Source of the DNA: DASPTB01 sp035623615
GTDB taxonomy: Bacteria > Actinomycetota > UBA4738
Assembly (NCBI GenBank): GCA_035623615.1
Contig: DASPTB010000193.1
Location: 1 to 7,452, forward strand
DNA: 7,452 bases
Direction: 5' to 3'
Within the stretch, counting starts at the first letter, position 1, and each line of letters starts with the position of its first letter. Shown here one piece after another: positions 1 to 5,437 of the stretch. The position numbers and the translations under genes are program-made. The notes under the pieces were generated by a model. The model saw only the letters and a list, made by a program, of their open reading frames with translations, was not told where the DNA came from and did not search any database.

Positions 1-507
1 GACCTCGCGGGCCGTGAGGGTCTCGGCCTTGCGGTCGCGTTCCTTGGCGTCGGTGAGCTCCTCGGCGAGGGCCACGACGAGCTGTGGGTCGATGACCATG
101 TTCCCCCCGGCGACGAGCCGGACGGTCTGGATCAGGTGCTCGGCGTCCCGGGCCTTCAGCACGTAGCCGCGGGCTCCCGCCCGGACCGCCTCGACCACGA
201 ACTGGCGGTCGTCGTAGGCGGTCAGCATGATCACGCCCACGCTGGGGTGCTGCTGGCGGATGCGCCGGGCGGCCTCGAGGCCGTCCATCTCGGGCATCCG
301 GATGTCCAGGAGGGCCACGTCGGGCTCGCCCGAGCCGTTCTCCATGAGCTTGAGGACCTCGAACCCGTTCGCCGCCTCGCCCACGACGTCGATGTCGCCG
401 GCCATCTCCAGGTAGCGCCGGAGGCCCTGGCGCACCAGGGAGTGGTCGTCCGCGATGATGACCTTGATCGAAGCGGTCGTTGTCGAGGCTGGCGGGTTCG
501 TCGACAT
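1..507 (-). CDS. NarL/FixJ-type response regulator, 3' end beyond window
   Basis: A two-component response regulator that a partner histidine kinase would phosphorylate to control transcription. Reading leftward from ATG at 507, 169 codons are visible. Residues about 14-130 form a receiver domain with the full active site: acidic pair D20-D21, phospho-acceptor D68 in LLDIRMPEMDG, T96 in MLTAYDD, and K118 in YVLKARD. A linker follows, and at residues 164-169 LTAREV begins, which is the usual opening of a LuxR-type helix-turn-helix; the rest lies outside the window. The N-terminus has a short Ser/Thr-rich lead of about 13 residues. The start is supported by the receiver domain beginning at IKVIIADDHSLVRQGL; only a weak GGA stands upstream. 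No sensor kinase is visible, so its signal is unknown. Family assignment is firm; regulon and partner cannot be inferred. Confidence 0.93.
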   Translation of the reverse strand, partial: MSTNPPASTTTASIKVIIADDHSLVRQGLRRYLEMAGDIDVVGEAANGFEVLKLMENGSGEPDVALLDIRMPEMDGLEAARRIRQQHPSVGVIMLTAYDDRQFVVEAVRAGARGYVLKARDAEHLIQTVRLVAGGNMVIDPQLVVALAEELTDAKERDRKAETLTAREV

Positions 508-561
508 GCTGGCTATTCCATCGGCCGGAGGGGCCCGTTTCTGTAGCCTTCCGTACCCGCA

Positions 562-592
562 ATTCTAGGCCGGTCGGGGGCCCCGATGGAAA
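562..592 (-). promoter_or_regulatory. Possible promoter of the response regulator gene
   Basis: On the minus strand TAGAAT (567-562) matches the -10 consensus TATAAT at five of six positions. TTTCCA (592-587) is a possible -35 with four of six matches, but the 19-bp spacer is long. Transcription would start near 555, leaving a leader of about 48 nt before the ATG at 507. Prediction by eye only. Confidence 0.35.
574..586. repeat. Palindrome TCGGGG-G-CCCCGA
   Basis: A perfect 6-bp inverted repeat around one central base, in the gap between the PIG-V-like gene and the response regulator and inside the spacer of the proposed promoter. It could be an operator, or the stem of a terminator for the upstream glycosyltransferase gene. 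No T-tract follows it on either strand, so the operator reading is at least as good. In a GC-rich genome chance is also possible. Confidence 0.4.
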
Positions 593-636
593 CACCGGAC
601 GATGATCTTCGCCGGGGCCGGGGAGGATCGTTTGGG

Positions 637-1914
637 CTAGAAGATGTAGTACCAGTCGGCGAACAGCAGCAGCAGGACCCCGAGCAGCAGGCACGAGACC
701 ACCAGGTACACCTCGTGGCGGATGGGCCGTCCCCGGGTCCAGATGGCCGCCGCCCAGAAGATCGGGAAGACGGTCAGCAGGAACCGGGGAAACGACATGA
801 GCGGCCGGGCCGCGAACACCAGGCAGAGGGGGGGCAGGACGCTCGCCACCACGTAGGTGCCGTAGACGGGCCGCAGCCTCCAGACGGCGTAGCCGGCGAG
901 CACGAGGGCCGGCACGCTCACGAGCCAGTCGATCTGGTGATACCCCCCGGCGTAAAGACCCGTGTAGTCGAGCGCGTACCTCGTGGCGTGCCAGAGCGTC
1001 ACGAATGGATTGGAGAGCTCACGCTGCCACGACGCCTGCTGGTGGAGCGGCGCCAGCCAGTCCCCGGACTTCGCCTTCCAGTACCAGAGGTACAGCGCCG
1101 TCCCGGCGACGGGCGCGAGCGACCACGCGAGGCTGCGGATCGGGATGCCGCGCCGCCCACCCTCGCGCCACGACTGGACTGCCTCGACGGCGAGCGGAAG
1201 GACGAGGAGGACGCCGATGCTACGCGTCAGCGCCGCGCCTGCGCCTGCCGCCGCGGCCACCTCCCACCGTCCGCGCCGTGCCCCCCACAGGCACACGAGC
1301 GCCAGCAGCAGGAACGTCGACTCGCTGTACGGGGCCAGGAAGAAGAACGAGGTGGGGAACACGGCCGCGTACAGCACCGCGCGGCGCGCCGTCTGCTCCG
1401 ACAGCTCGCTGCGACCGAGCACGTACAGCATTGCGAGCGCGCCGAGAAAGCAGAGGTTGGACACGACCGTGGCCGCCGCCAACGGGTGCCCCCCCACCAC
1501 GGGCGTCACGATCCTGACCAGCCACGGATAGAGGGGGAAGAACGCCGCGCTGCCGTCGCCGTTCGCGTACCCGTGGGTGGCGATCCGCAGGAACCACAGT
1601 GCGTCGAACCGCTCGAAGGACGTCCACAGGTTGTGCCATCCGGGGGTGATGCCCTGCGCCGCCCACCCGGGGACGCTCACGGGACCCGGGATGTGCGCCG
1701 CGTCGCGGAGCGGCCCAGGCATTCCGCCGCTGTTCGGTAGCAGCGCCGTCGCGACGAGCGCGAGCAGCGACAGGCCGATTCGCACCGAAAGGAACACGAC
1801 GAGGCAGTACAGGAGGCCCCGGCGAAGCTCGCTCCGGTCGTTCTTCTCGGGCGCCGGAGCGACGCCGGCCGCCGGGGGTGTCGCGGTCTCGGCGGGCCCG
1901 GTCACGTGCCGCAC
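637..1914 (-). CDS. PIG-V/GT76-like polytopic mannosyltransferase (GT-C fold)
   Basis: An integral-membrane glycosyltransferase of 425 residues resembling the bacterial PIG-V (Gpi18-related) family, which uses polyprenyl-phosphate sugars at the outer membrane face. After a polar 30-residue N-terminus, a first membrane helix (about 33-59) leads to a long external loop with ERFDALWFLRIATHGY (101-116); D104 is the likely catalytic acid by analogy with GT-C enzymes. Further family-like motifs are FFPLYPWLVR (125-134) and FPTSFFFLAPYSESTF (186-201), with many hydrophobic helices to the C-terminus at FADWYYIF. The GTG start touches the TAG of the upstream GT87-like gene, which argues for translational coupling; codon 4 is also GTG and could serve instead. 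Acceptor and sugar are unknown: glycolipid, lipoglycan or protein are all possible. Family confidence is good, substrate confidence low. Confidence 0.82.
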   Translation of the reverse strand: MRHVTGPAETATPPAAGVAPAPEKNDRSELRRGLLYCLVVFLSVRIGLSLLALVATALLPNSGGMPGPLRDAAHIPGPVSVPGWAAQGITPGWHNLWTSFERFDALWFLRIATHGYANGDGSAAFFPLYPWLVRIVTPVVGGHPLAAATVVSNLCFLGALAMLYVLGRSELSEQTARRAVLYAAVFPTSFFFLAPYSESTFLLLALVCLWGARRGRWEVAAAAGAGAALTRSIGVLLVLPLAVEAVQSWREGGRRGIPIRSLAWSLAPVAGTALYLWYWKAKSGDWLAPLHQQASWQRELSNPFVTLWHATRYALDYTGLYAGGYHQIDWLVSVPALVLAGYAVWRLRPVYGTYVVASVLPPLCLVFAARPLMSFPRFLLTVFPIFWAAAIWTRGRPIRHEVYLVVSCLLLGVLLLLFADWYYIF

Positions 1915-3192
1915 CTACCCCGGCGACAATGCACGAAGCCGCCGAAGCGGCGACGCCTCGGGAATGTCCACCGGGAGCGGGTCGCGGAGCACCCATGCGG
2001 CCACGCAGCCGACCAGGACCACGGCGCGGACGACGAGCGCGACCTGGAAGATCCACAGTGGGAGACCCGACCCCGGCGCGAACCCCTGCGCGCCGGCGTC
2101 CGCGTCGAGCCGCGCGAACCAGAGGAAGCGGGTGACGAAGACCGCCATGTCGGCGGCCTCGAACGCGACGAACAGGCGGAGGTTCGGCAAGGCCAGCGCG
2201 AACCAGGGGAGCAGCCACAGCCCGTACTGCGGCGAGTAGACCTTGTTGGTCAGCAGGAACAGCGCGACGATCGGGAACCCGAGCGTCCAGGCCGGCGTCT
2301 CGTGAAGGCGATTCCACCGCAGCATCCAGACGACGAGCACCGCCGCGACGAACACGAGCGCCGAGACGGGGTTCAGCACCGAGGCCGGCCAGGTGCACGT
2401 GCCGTGGCCACCTCCCAGGCGGTCGCACGCAACGAACCACAGGCTGTCCCAGTCGGCGCCGCGCGAGGCGTTGAACCGGAAGAACGTCCCCCAGGCGTGC
2501 GGTGCGGCGATCGCGAAGGGGATGTTCACGACCGCCCACGTTCCGGCTGCTGCAAGGACGAGCGCGACGCCGGCGAGTCGCCGACCCTCCCGAAAGCGGT
2601 CCGCCGCAAAGGGAATGACGAACAGCGCCGGGTAGCCTTTCGCTGCGGTCCCGAGTCCGAGGAACGCGCCGCTCCAGCCGTCGCGATCGCTCAGGAACAT
2701 GAGCGTGCCGAGCGTCGCCAGCATGACGGCGAACAGGTCCCAGTTCATGAACCCGTACGCGAACAATGTCGGTGCCAGGGCGAAGTACAAAGCGCGCACC
2801 CCGACCATGCGGTACAGGGACCACGAGGTGACCAGGGCGAAGGCGGTCAGCAGCAGGACGTTCACGTTGAAGAACATCGCGTAACCGCGGTCGAGCGGCT
2901 GCGAGATCCAGGCCGCAGTGCGCATGAGGTACATGGTGAGGACCGGGTACTCGTCGCAGGTTCCCTCGCACCGCTGGAGATACGGGAGCCGGGAACCCTG
3001 AAGCTGCTCGGTCCCGTACAGGGGAACGATGTCCGAGTAGCACAGGACCTTGTACTGGCGGCCGTCGCCCCACATGCCCGATGCGCACGGGAGCTTCAGC
3101 GCGTAGCCGAGCCCGAGGGTCACGAGCGTCGCTCCCAACACGGCCCACAGCGAGATGCCGGCGACGGCGCGCCTGGGAAGCCCCGGGTTCAT
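1915..3192 (-). CDS. GT87-like polytopic glycosyltransferase (DUF2029-type, GT-C fold)
   Basis: A 425-residue membrane protein resembling the GT87/DUF2029 family, which includes the mycobacterial alpha-1,2-mannosyltransferase PimE. One helix (about 9-31) precedes a long external loop holding SDIVPLY (53-59) and EYPVLTMYLM (81-90); D54 is the best candidate for the catalytic acid. Other family-like segments are LFAYGFMNWDLFAVML (143-158), GLGTAAKGYPALF (179-191) and LLTNKVYSPQYGLWLLPW (313-330). Cysteines 36, 51, 75 and 79, and 256 with 266, cluster in loops predicted to be external, so disulfides are plausible. It lies 66 bp after panB and directly before the PIG-V-like gene. No Shine-Dalgarno sequence precedes the ATG, while a -10-like CATAAT sits 6 nt upstream, hinting at a leaderless message. 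Sugar donor is likely polyprenyl-phosphate linked; acceptor unknown. Confidence 0.82.
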   Translation of the reverse strand: MNPGLPRRAVAGISLWAVLGATLVTLGLGYALKLPCASGMWGDGRQYKVLCYSDIVPLYGTEQLQGSRLPYLQRCEGTCDEYPVLTMYLMRTAAWISQPLDRGYAMFFNVNVLLLTAFALVTSWSLYRMVGVRALYFALAPTLFAYGFMNWDLFAVMLATLGTLMFLSDRDGWSGAFLGLGTAAKGYPALFVIPFAADRFREGRRLAGVALVLAAAGTWAVVNIPFAIAAPHAWGTFFRFNASRGADWDSLWFVACDRLGGGHGTCTWPASVLNPVSALVFVAAVLVVWMLRWNRLHETPAWTLGFPIVALFLLTNKVYSPQYGLWLLPWFALALPNLRLFVAFEAADMAVFVTRFLWFARLDADAGAQGFAPGSGLPLWIFQVALVVRAVVLVGCVAAWVLRDPLPVDIPEASPLRRLRALSPG

Positions 3193-3198
3193 TCGCCG

Positions 3199-3204
3199 AT
3201 TATG
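3199..3204 (-). promoter_or_regulatory. -10-like CATAAT, possible leaderless promoter for the GT87-like gene
   Basis: Minus-strand CATAAT (3204-3199) matches TATAAT at five of six positions in an otherwise GC-rich gap and ends 6 nt before the ATG at 3192. At that distance transcription would begin at or next to the start codon. There is no convincing -35 and no Shine-Dalgarno sequence. Leaderless genes are common in actinomycetes. Confidence 0.35.
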
Positions 3205-3258
3205 CGGGGTCCGAAGCGCGCTGAGGGCGAAGCCAACCGCTCGGGCTGAGCCGGGTCG

Positions 3259-4050
3259 TCACTCGTACGAGTGCGCCGCGTCCGGGAACCGGCCCTCGCG
3301 GACGTCGGCGGCGAAGTCCCGCGCGGAGCGCTCGATCTCGCCGCGGAGGTTCGCGTACGTCTTCGCGAACTTCGGGAGCGGGCGAGGCCCGAGCCCGAGG
3401 AGGTCGTTGATCACCAGGACCTGGCCGTCGCAGCCTGGTCCGGCGCCGATGCCGATCGTGGGGACCGGGACGATCTCGGTGACGCGTCGTGCGACCTCGG
3501 CCGGCAACGCCTCCAGGACGATCGCGAAGGCTCCGGCCTTCGACAGCGCGTCGGCGTGGTCGAGGAGCCTGCGCGCGTCTTCCTCGGTGCGTCCCTGGAC
3601 CCGGTGTCCGCCGATGGCGTTCACCGACTGCGGGGTCAGGCCGAGGTGCCCCATCACGGGGATCCCACGCTCGACCAGCGCGGCGGTGAGCTCGATGACG
3701 GGACCTTCGACCTTGACGGCCGCGGCTCCGCCTTCCTTCAGGAAGCGGCCGGCGCTGCGGATGCCGTCCTCGAGGCTCGCCTGATAGGACATGAACGGCA
3801 TGTCGCCCACGACCAGTGCGTTCTCGGTCCCGCGGACGACGGCGCGCGTGTGGTGCAGCATCTCCTCCATCGTGACCGGGAGCGTGCTCGGGTAGCCGAG
3901 CTCGTTGTCGCCGACCGAGTCGCCGACCAGGATCAGGGGCACGCCGGCATGGTCGAGCGCGCTGGCGGTTGGGAAGTCGTAGGCGGTGAGCATCACGAAC
4001 CGCTCCCCGCGCTCCTTCAAGGCCCGCACGTGGCGGACGGTGACGGGCAT
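3259..4050 (-). CDS. panB: 3-methyl-2-oxobutanoate hydroxymethyltransferase PanB
   Basis: First committed enzyme of pantothenate (coenzyme A) synthesis: it moves a hydroxymethyl group from 5,10-methylene-tetrahydrofolate to 2-oxoisovalerate to form ketopantoate, in the cytoplasm with a divalent metal. The 263 residues match the family's usual length. Visible signatures are FVMLTAYDFPTA (18-29), LVGDSVG (41-47) with metal/substrate residues D44 and S45, STLPVTMEEM (55-64), VVGDMPFMSYQ (80-90) with D83, VKVEG (112-116) with K113 and E115, GHLGLTPQS (134-142), and VLEALP (178-183) with E180 in the place of the catalytic base. GIGAGPGCDGQVLVINDLLG closes the barrel. A strong AGAGGAGG lies about 8 nt before the ATG. 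It is the first gene of the leftward block; no panC or panD is visible, and the glycosyltransferases downstream have no obvious link to pantothenate. Confidence 0.97.
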   Translation of the reverse strand: MPVTVRHVRALKERGERFVMLTAYDFPTASALDHAGVPLILVGDSVGDNELGYPSTLPVTMEEMLHHTRAVVRGTENALVVGDMPFMSYQASLEDGIRSAGRFLKEGGAAAVKVEGPVIELTAALVERGIPVMGHLGLTPQSVNAIGGHRVQGRTEEDARRLLDHADALSKAGAFAIVLEALPAEVARRVTEIVPVPTIGIGAGPGCDGQVLVINDLLGLGPRPLPKFAKTYANLRGEIERSARDFAADVREGRFPDAAHSYE

Positions 4051-4057
4051 TGCTCGC

Positions 4058-4065
4058 GCCTCCTC
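4058..4065 (-). promoter_or_regulatory. Strong Shine-Dalgarno sequence of panB
   Basis: Minus-strand AGAGGAGG sits about 8 nt before the panB ATG and fixes that start. Approximate boundaries. Confidence 0.75.
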
Positions 4066-4090
4066 TCGAGTGCACGGCGTCCGAGGCGCC

Positions 4091-4123
4091 AGTGTATCCC
4101 CGTGGCGACGACTGATCGTCGAA
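4091..4123 (-). promoter_or_regulatory. Possible panB promoter
   Basis: Minus-strand TACACT (4096-4091) is a four-of-six -10 match, about 40 nt before the panB ATG. TTCGAC (4123-4118) is a possible -35, but the spacing of 21 bp is too wide for comfort. The -10 is the more believable half. Confidence 0.25.
4106..4121. repeat. Inverted repeat CGACGA-CTGA-TCGTCG upstream of panB
   Basis: Two perfect 6-bp arms separated by 4 bp, lying just upstream of the -10-like sequence for panB. Position and symmetry fit a repressor or activator site for a dimeric regulator. The divergent rpsF cluster starts about 200 bp away, so any effect would be mainly on panB. Confidence 0.35.
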
Positions 4124-4165
4124 CGCCCTGCTTCGGGTTCGTTCCGGGCGTCTGAGGCCGCCGAT

Positions 4166-4195
4166 TTCGGGCGTGTCGTAGGTGCGACGTAGGAT
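4166..4195 (+). promoter_or_regulatory. Possible promoter of the rpsF cluster
   Basis: TAGGAT (4190-4195) resembles actinomycete -10 elements and stands 18 bp after TTCGGG (4166-4171), a weak -35. This would give a leader of roughly 125 nt before rpsF. A second TAGGAT (4268-4273) lies within the leader hairpin region and has no -35. Low certainty. Confidence 0.25.
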
Positions 4196-4260
4196 CCGGT
4201 GGCGGATTCGGAAAGGCCGAGTGGTGCCGGGCCGGTTCGGCTCGAGAAAGGAGGTGCCGG

Positions 4261-4313
4261 GGACTGCTAGGATTGGCGTTCCACTCCTGCTCCCCTTGGG
4301 AGCCGCCCAGTCC
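4261..4313 (+). promoter_or_regulatory. Structured rpsF leader, candidate bS6:bS18 autoregulatory RNA
   Basis: GGACTG (4261-4266) pairs perfectly with CAGTCC (4308-4313). Inside, GCTCCC (4289-4294) and GGGAGC (4298-4303) form a 6-bp hairpin with loop CTT, and GGCG (4275-4278) can pair with CGCC (4304-4307). The rpsF Shine-Dalgarno sequence begins one or two bases after the closing stem. Many bacteria carry an RNA here that binds the bS6:bS18 complex through a conserved CCG in a bulge next to two helices; a CCG occurs at 4303-4305 on the 3' side. The pairing is seen; the identity is inferred from position and the CCG. Confidence 0.45.
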
Positions 4314-4315
4314 AG

Positions 4316-4323
4316 AGGAGGTG
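4316..4323 (+). promoter_or_regulatory. Shine-Dalgarno sequence that fixes the rpsF TTG start
   Basis: AGGAGGTG is a near-perfect match to the 16S rRNA 3' end, with its AGGAGG core 5 nt before TTG at 4327. It shows that rpsF starts there rather than at the in-frame TTG at 4273, whose extra 18 residues do not look like bS6. Confidence 0.8.
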
Positions 4324-4326
4324 GAA

Positions 4327-4614
4327 TTGAGGAACTACGAGATCATGCTCATCCTGCCCGCCGAGGCGGACGACCAGACCGTTTCCGTCGTCATGGAACG
4401 GATCAAGGGCGTGATAGGCGAGGCAGGCGGGAACGTCGGCAAGGTCGACGCTTGGGGCCGGCGCCGCCTGGCATACGAGATCGACAAGCAGACGGAGGGG
4501 TATTACGTGGTCGCCGAGATGACGGCCGATCCCACTTCCATCCGCGAGCTCGACCGGGTCCTGTCGCTCGTCGACGAGGTGATCCGGTTCAAGGTGCTGG
4601 TTCGGGCGGCGTGA
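4327..4614 (+). CDS. rpsF: 30S ribosomal protein bS6
   Basis: Small-subunit ribosomal protein bS6, which pairs with bS18 on the central domain (platform) of 16S rRNA. With the TTG start at 4327 the protein is 95 residues, the normal family length, and opens with the typical MRNYEIMLIL. Later hallmarks are GGNVGKVDAWGRRRLAYEI (34-52), QTEGYYVVAEM (55-65) and the closing strand VIRFKVLVR (85-93). A strong Shine-Dalgarno sequence is 5 nt upstream, and a hairpin that may bind bS6:bS18 lies directly before it, suggesting translational autoregulation. It is the first gene of the rightward block, followed by ssb after about 100 nt. No long acidic C-terminal tail is present. Confidence 0.96.
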   Translation: MRNYEIMLILPAEADDQTVSVVMERIKGVIGEAGGNVGKVDAWGRRRLAYEIDKQTEGYYVVAEMTADPTSIRELDRVLSLVDEVIRFKVLVRAA

Positions 4615-4626
4615 GCCGGCCCTCAG

Positions 4627-4649
4627 GGGTCCCGCATCGGCGGGTGCCC
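4627..4649 (+). terminator. GC hairpin between rpsF and ssb, possible attenuator
   Basis: CCCGC (4631-4635) and GCGGG (4640-4644) form a perfect 5-bp stem with loop ATCG, extended by GGG (4627-4629) and CCC (4647-4649) across a small mismatch. It begins 12 nt after the rpsF stop. No T-tract follows, so full termination is unlikely; it may limit read-through or protect the rpsF 3' end. A second, weaker GC-rich fold lies at about 4663-4690. Confidence 0.3.
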
Positions 4650-4717
4650 AGTGGACTTCCCCCCTCGCGGGCGGCCATCGGCCCGGGAGGCGGCAAGACC
4701 TGAAGGTGGTGACGCAG

Positions 4718-5161
4718 ATGGCGAGTGAGAACCAGGTGACGATCGTGGGGAACCTGACCCGCGACCCCGAGCTGCGGTACACGCCGAACGGCGCCGCGGT
4801 CGTGAAGCTCGGCGTGGCGGTCAGCCGCCGCGTCAAGGACGAGTCGGGTCAGTGGAAGGACGCCGACACGTCGTTCTTCGACGTGACCGCGTGGAGGTCG
4901 CTGGCCGAGAACATCGCCGAATCGCTCGCGCAGGGCAACCGGGTCGTCGTGACCGGCCGTCTGCGGACGAGCTCCTGGGAGACCCAGGAGGGCGAGAAGC
5001 GCAGTCGCGTGGAGATCGAGGCCGACGAGGTCGCACCGAGCCTTCGGTGGGCAACGGCGAAGCTCGAGCGCCAGGGGCGCTCCGCCGGCGCCTCCGAGTG
5101 GTCGGGCGGCGTGAGCGTCGGCGTCGGCGGAGCGCAGGAGGAGACCCCGCTGGATGCCTAA
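4718..5161 (+). CDS. ssb: Single-stranded DNA-binding protein SSB
   Basis: Binds and protects single-stranded DNA during replication, repair and recombination, normally as a tetramer of OB folds. From ATG 4718 it has 147 residues; in-frame GTG codons at 4706 and 4709 are possible but would lie inside the AAGGTGGTG (4704-4711) that looks like the ribosome-binding site. The OB domain is clear: NQVTIVGNLTRDPELRYTPNG (5-25), DTSFFDVTAWRSLAENI (50-66), GNRVVVTGRLRTSSWE (73-88). The tail is short (about 40 residues), Gly/Ser-rich from 120, and ends EETPLDA instead of the usual acidic DDDIPF tip that recruits partner proteins. Its last codons also hold the rpsR Shine-Dalgarno sequence, and it overlaps rpsR by 8 nt. 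Whether partner binding is reduced or uses another contact is unknown. Confidence 0.95.
   Translation: MASENQVTIVGNLTRDPELRYTPNGAAVVKLGVAVSRRVKDESGQWKDADTSFFDVTAWRSLAENIAESLAQGNRVVVTGRLRTSSWETQEGEKRSRVEIEADEVAPSLRWATAKLERQGRSAGASEWSGGVSVGVGGAQEETPLDA
5136..5143 (+). promoter_or_regulatory. rpsR Shine-Dalgarno sequence inside ssb
   Basis: AGGAGGAG lies 10 nt before the rpsR ATG and within the codons for the SSB C-terminal Gln-Glu-Glu. It supports the ATG at 5154 and means the SSB tail is constrained by the rpsR translation signal. Confidence 0.65.
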
Positions 5162-5426
5162 GGGACCGAGGGCGCCCAAGAAGCGCCGTGAGAAAGAAGA
5201 GAAGGGCTGGCAGAAGAAGCAGAAGAAGAAGTTCTGCGTCTTCTGCCAGAACAAGGTCGACCACGTCGACTACAAGGACGTCGCCGCGCTCCGCAAGTTC
5301 ATCTCGGATCGCGGAAAGATCCGGGCGCGCAGGGTGACGGGCAACTGCACCCAGCACCAGCGCGACGTCGCGAGCGCCGTCAAGAACGCCCGCGAGATGG
5401 CCCTGCTCCCGTACAGCGCGCGCTAG
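5154..5426 (+). CDS. rpsR: 30S ribosomal protein bS18, zinc-binding type
   Basis: Small-subunit protein bS18, the partner of bS6 on the 30S platform. It has 90 residues, with a very basic N-terminal extension (residues 2-26, Lys/Arg-rich) and the conserved core DYKDVAALRKFISDRGKIRARRVTGNC (39-65), then QHQRDVASAVKNAREMALLPY (67-87). C28 and C31 (CVFC) with C65 and H68 make a plausible zinc site, so this looks like the Cys-plus form. Actinomycetes often keep a second, Cys-minus bS18 elsewhere for zinc starvation; none is in this window. The ATG overlaps the end of ssb by 8 nt, implying translational coupling, and the rplI ribosome-binding site overlaps its stop codon. Confidence 0.97.
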   Translation: MPKGPRAPKKRREKEEKGWQKKQKKKFCVFCQNKVDHVDYKDVAALRKFISDRGKIRARRVTGNCTQHQRDVASAVKNAREMALLPYSAR

Positions 5427-5437
5427 GAGGCGGGAAC

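Noticed and set aside
586..1740. Long open frame on the plus strand opposite the PIG-V-like gene
   Set aside because: Rich in Arg, Gln, Pro and Glu with no domain-like pattern; it mirrors the membrane-protein gene on the other strand, as expected from high GC.
1220..3148. 642-codon minus-strand open frame in an alternative frame across both glycosyltransferases
   Set aside because: Arg-rich, spans the junction of two clear genes, and shows no recognisable fold.
1906..3249. 447-codon plus-strand open frame opposite the GT87-like gene
   Set aside because: Low-complexity charged composition and full overlap with a well-supported gene.
4273..4326. Extended bS6 from the in-frame TTG at 4273
   Set aside because: The extra residues do not resemble bS6, the spacing to the upstream ribosome-binding sequence is too long, and MRNYEIMLIL at 4327 is the usual start.
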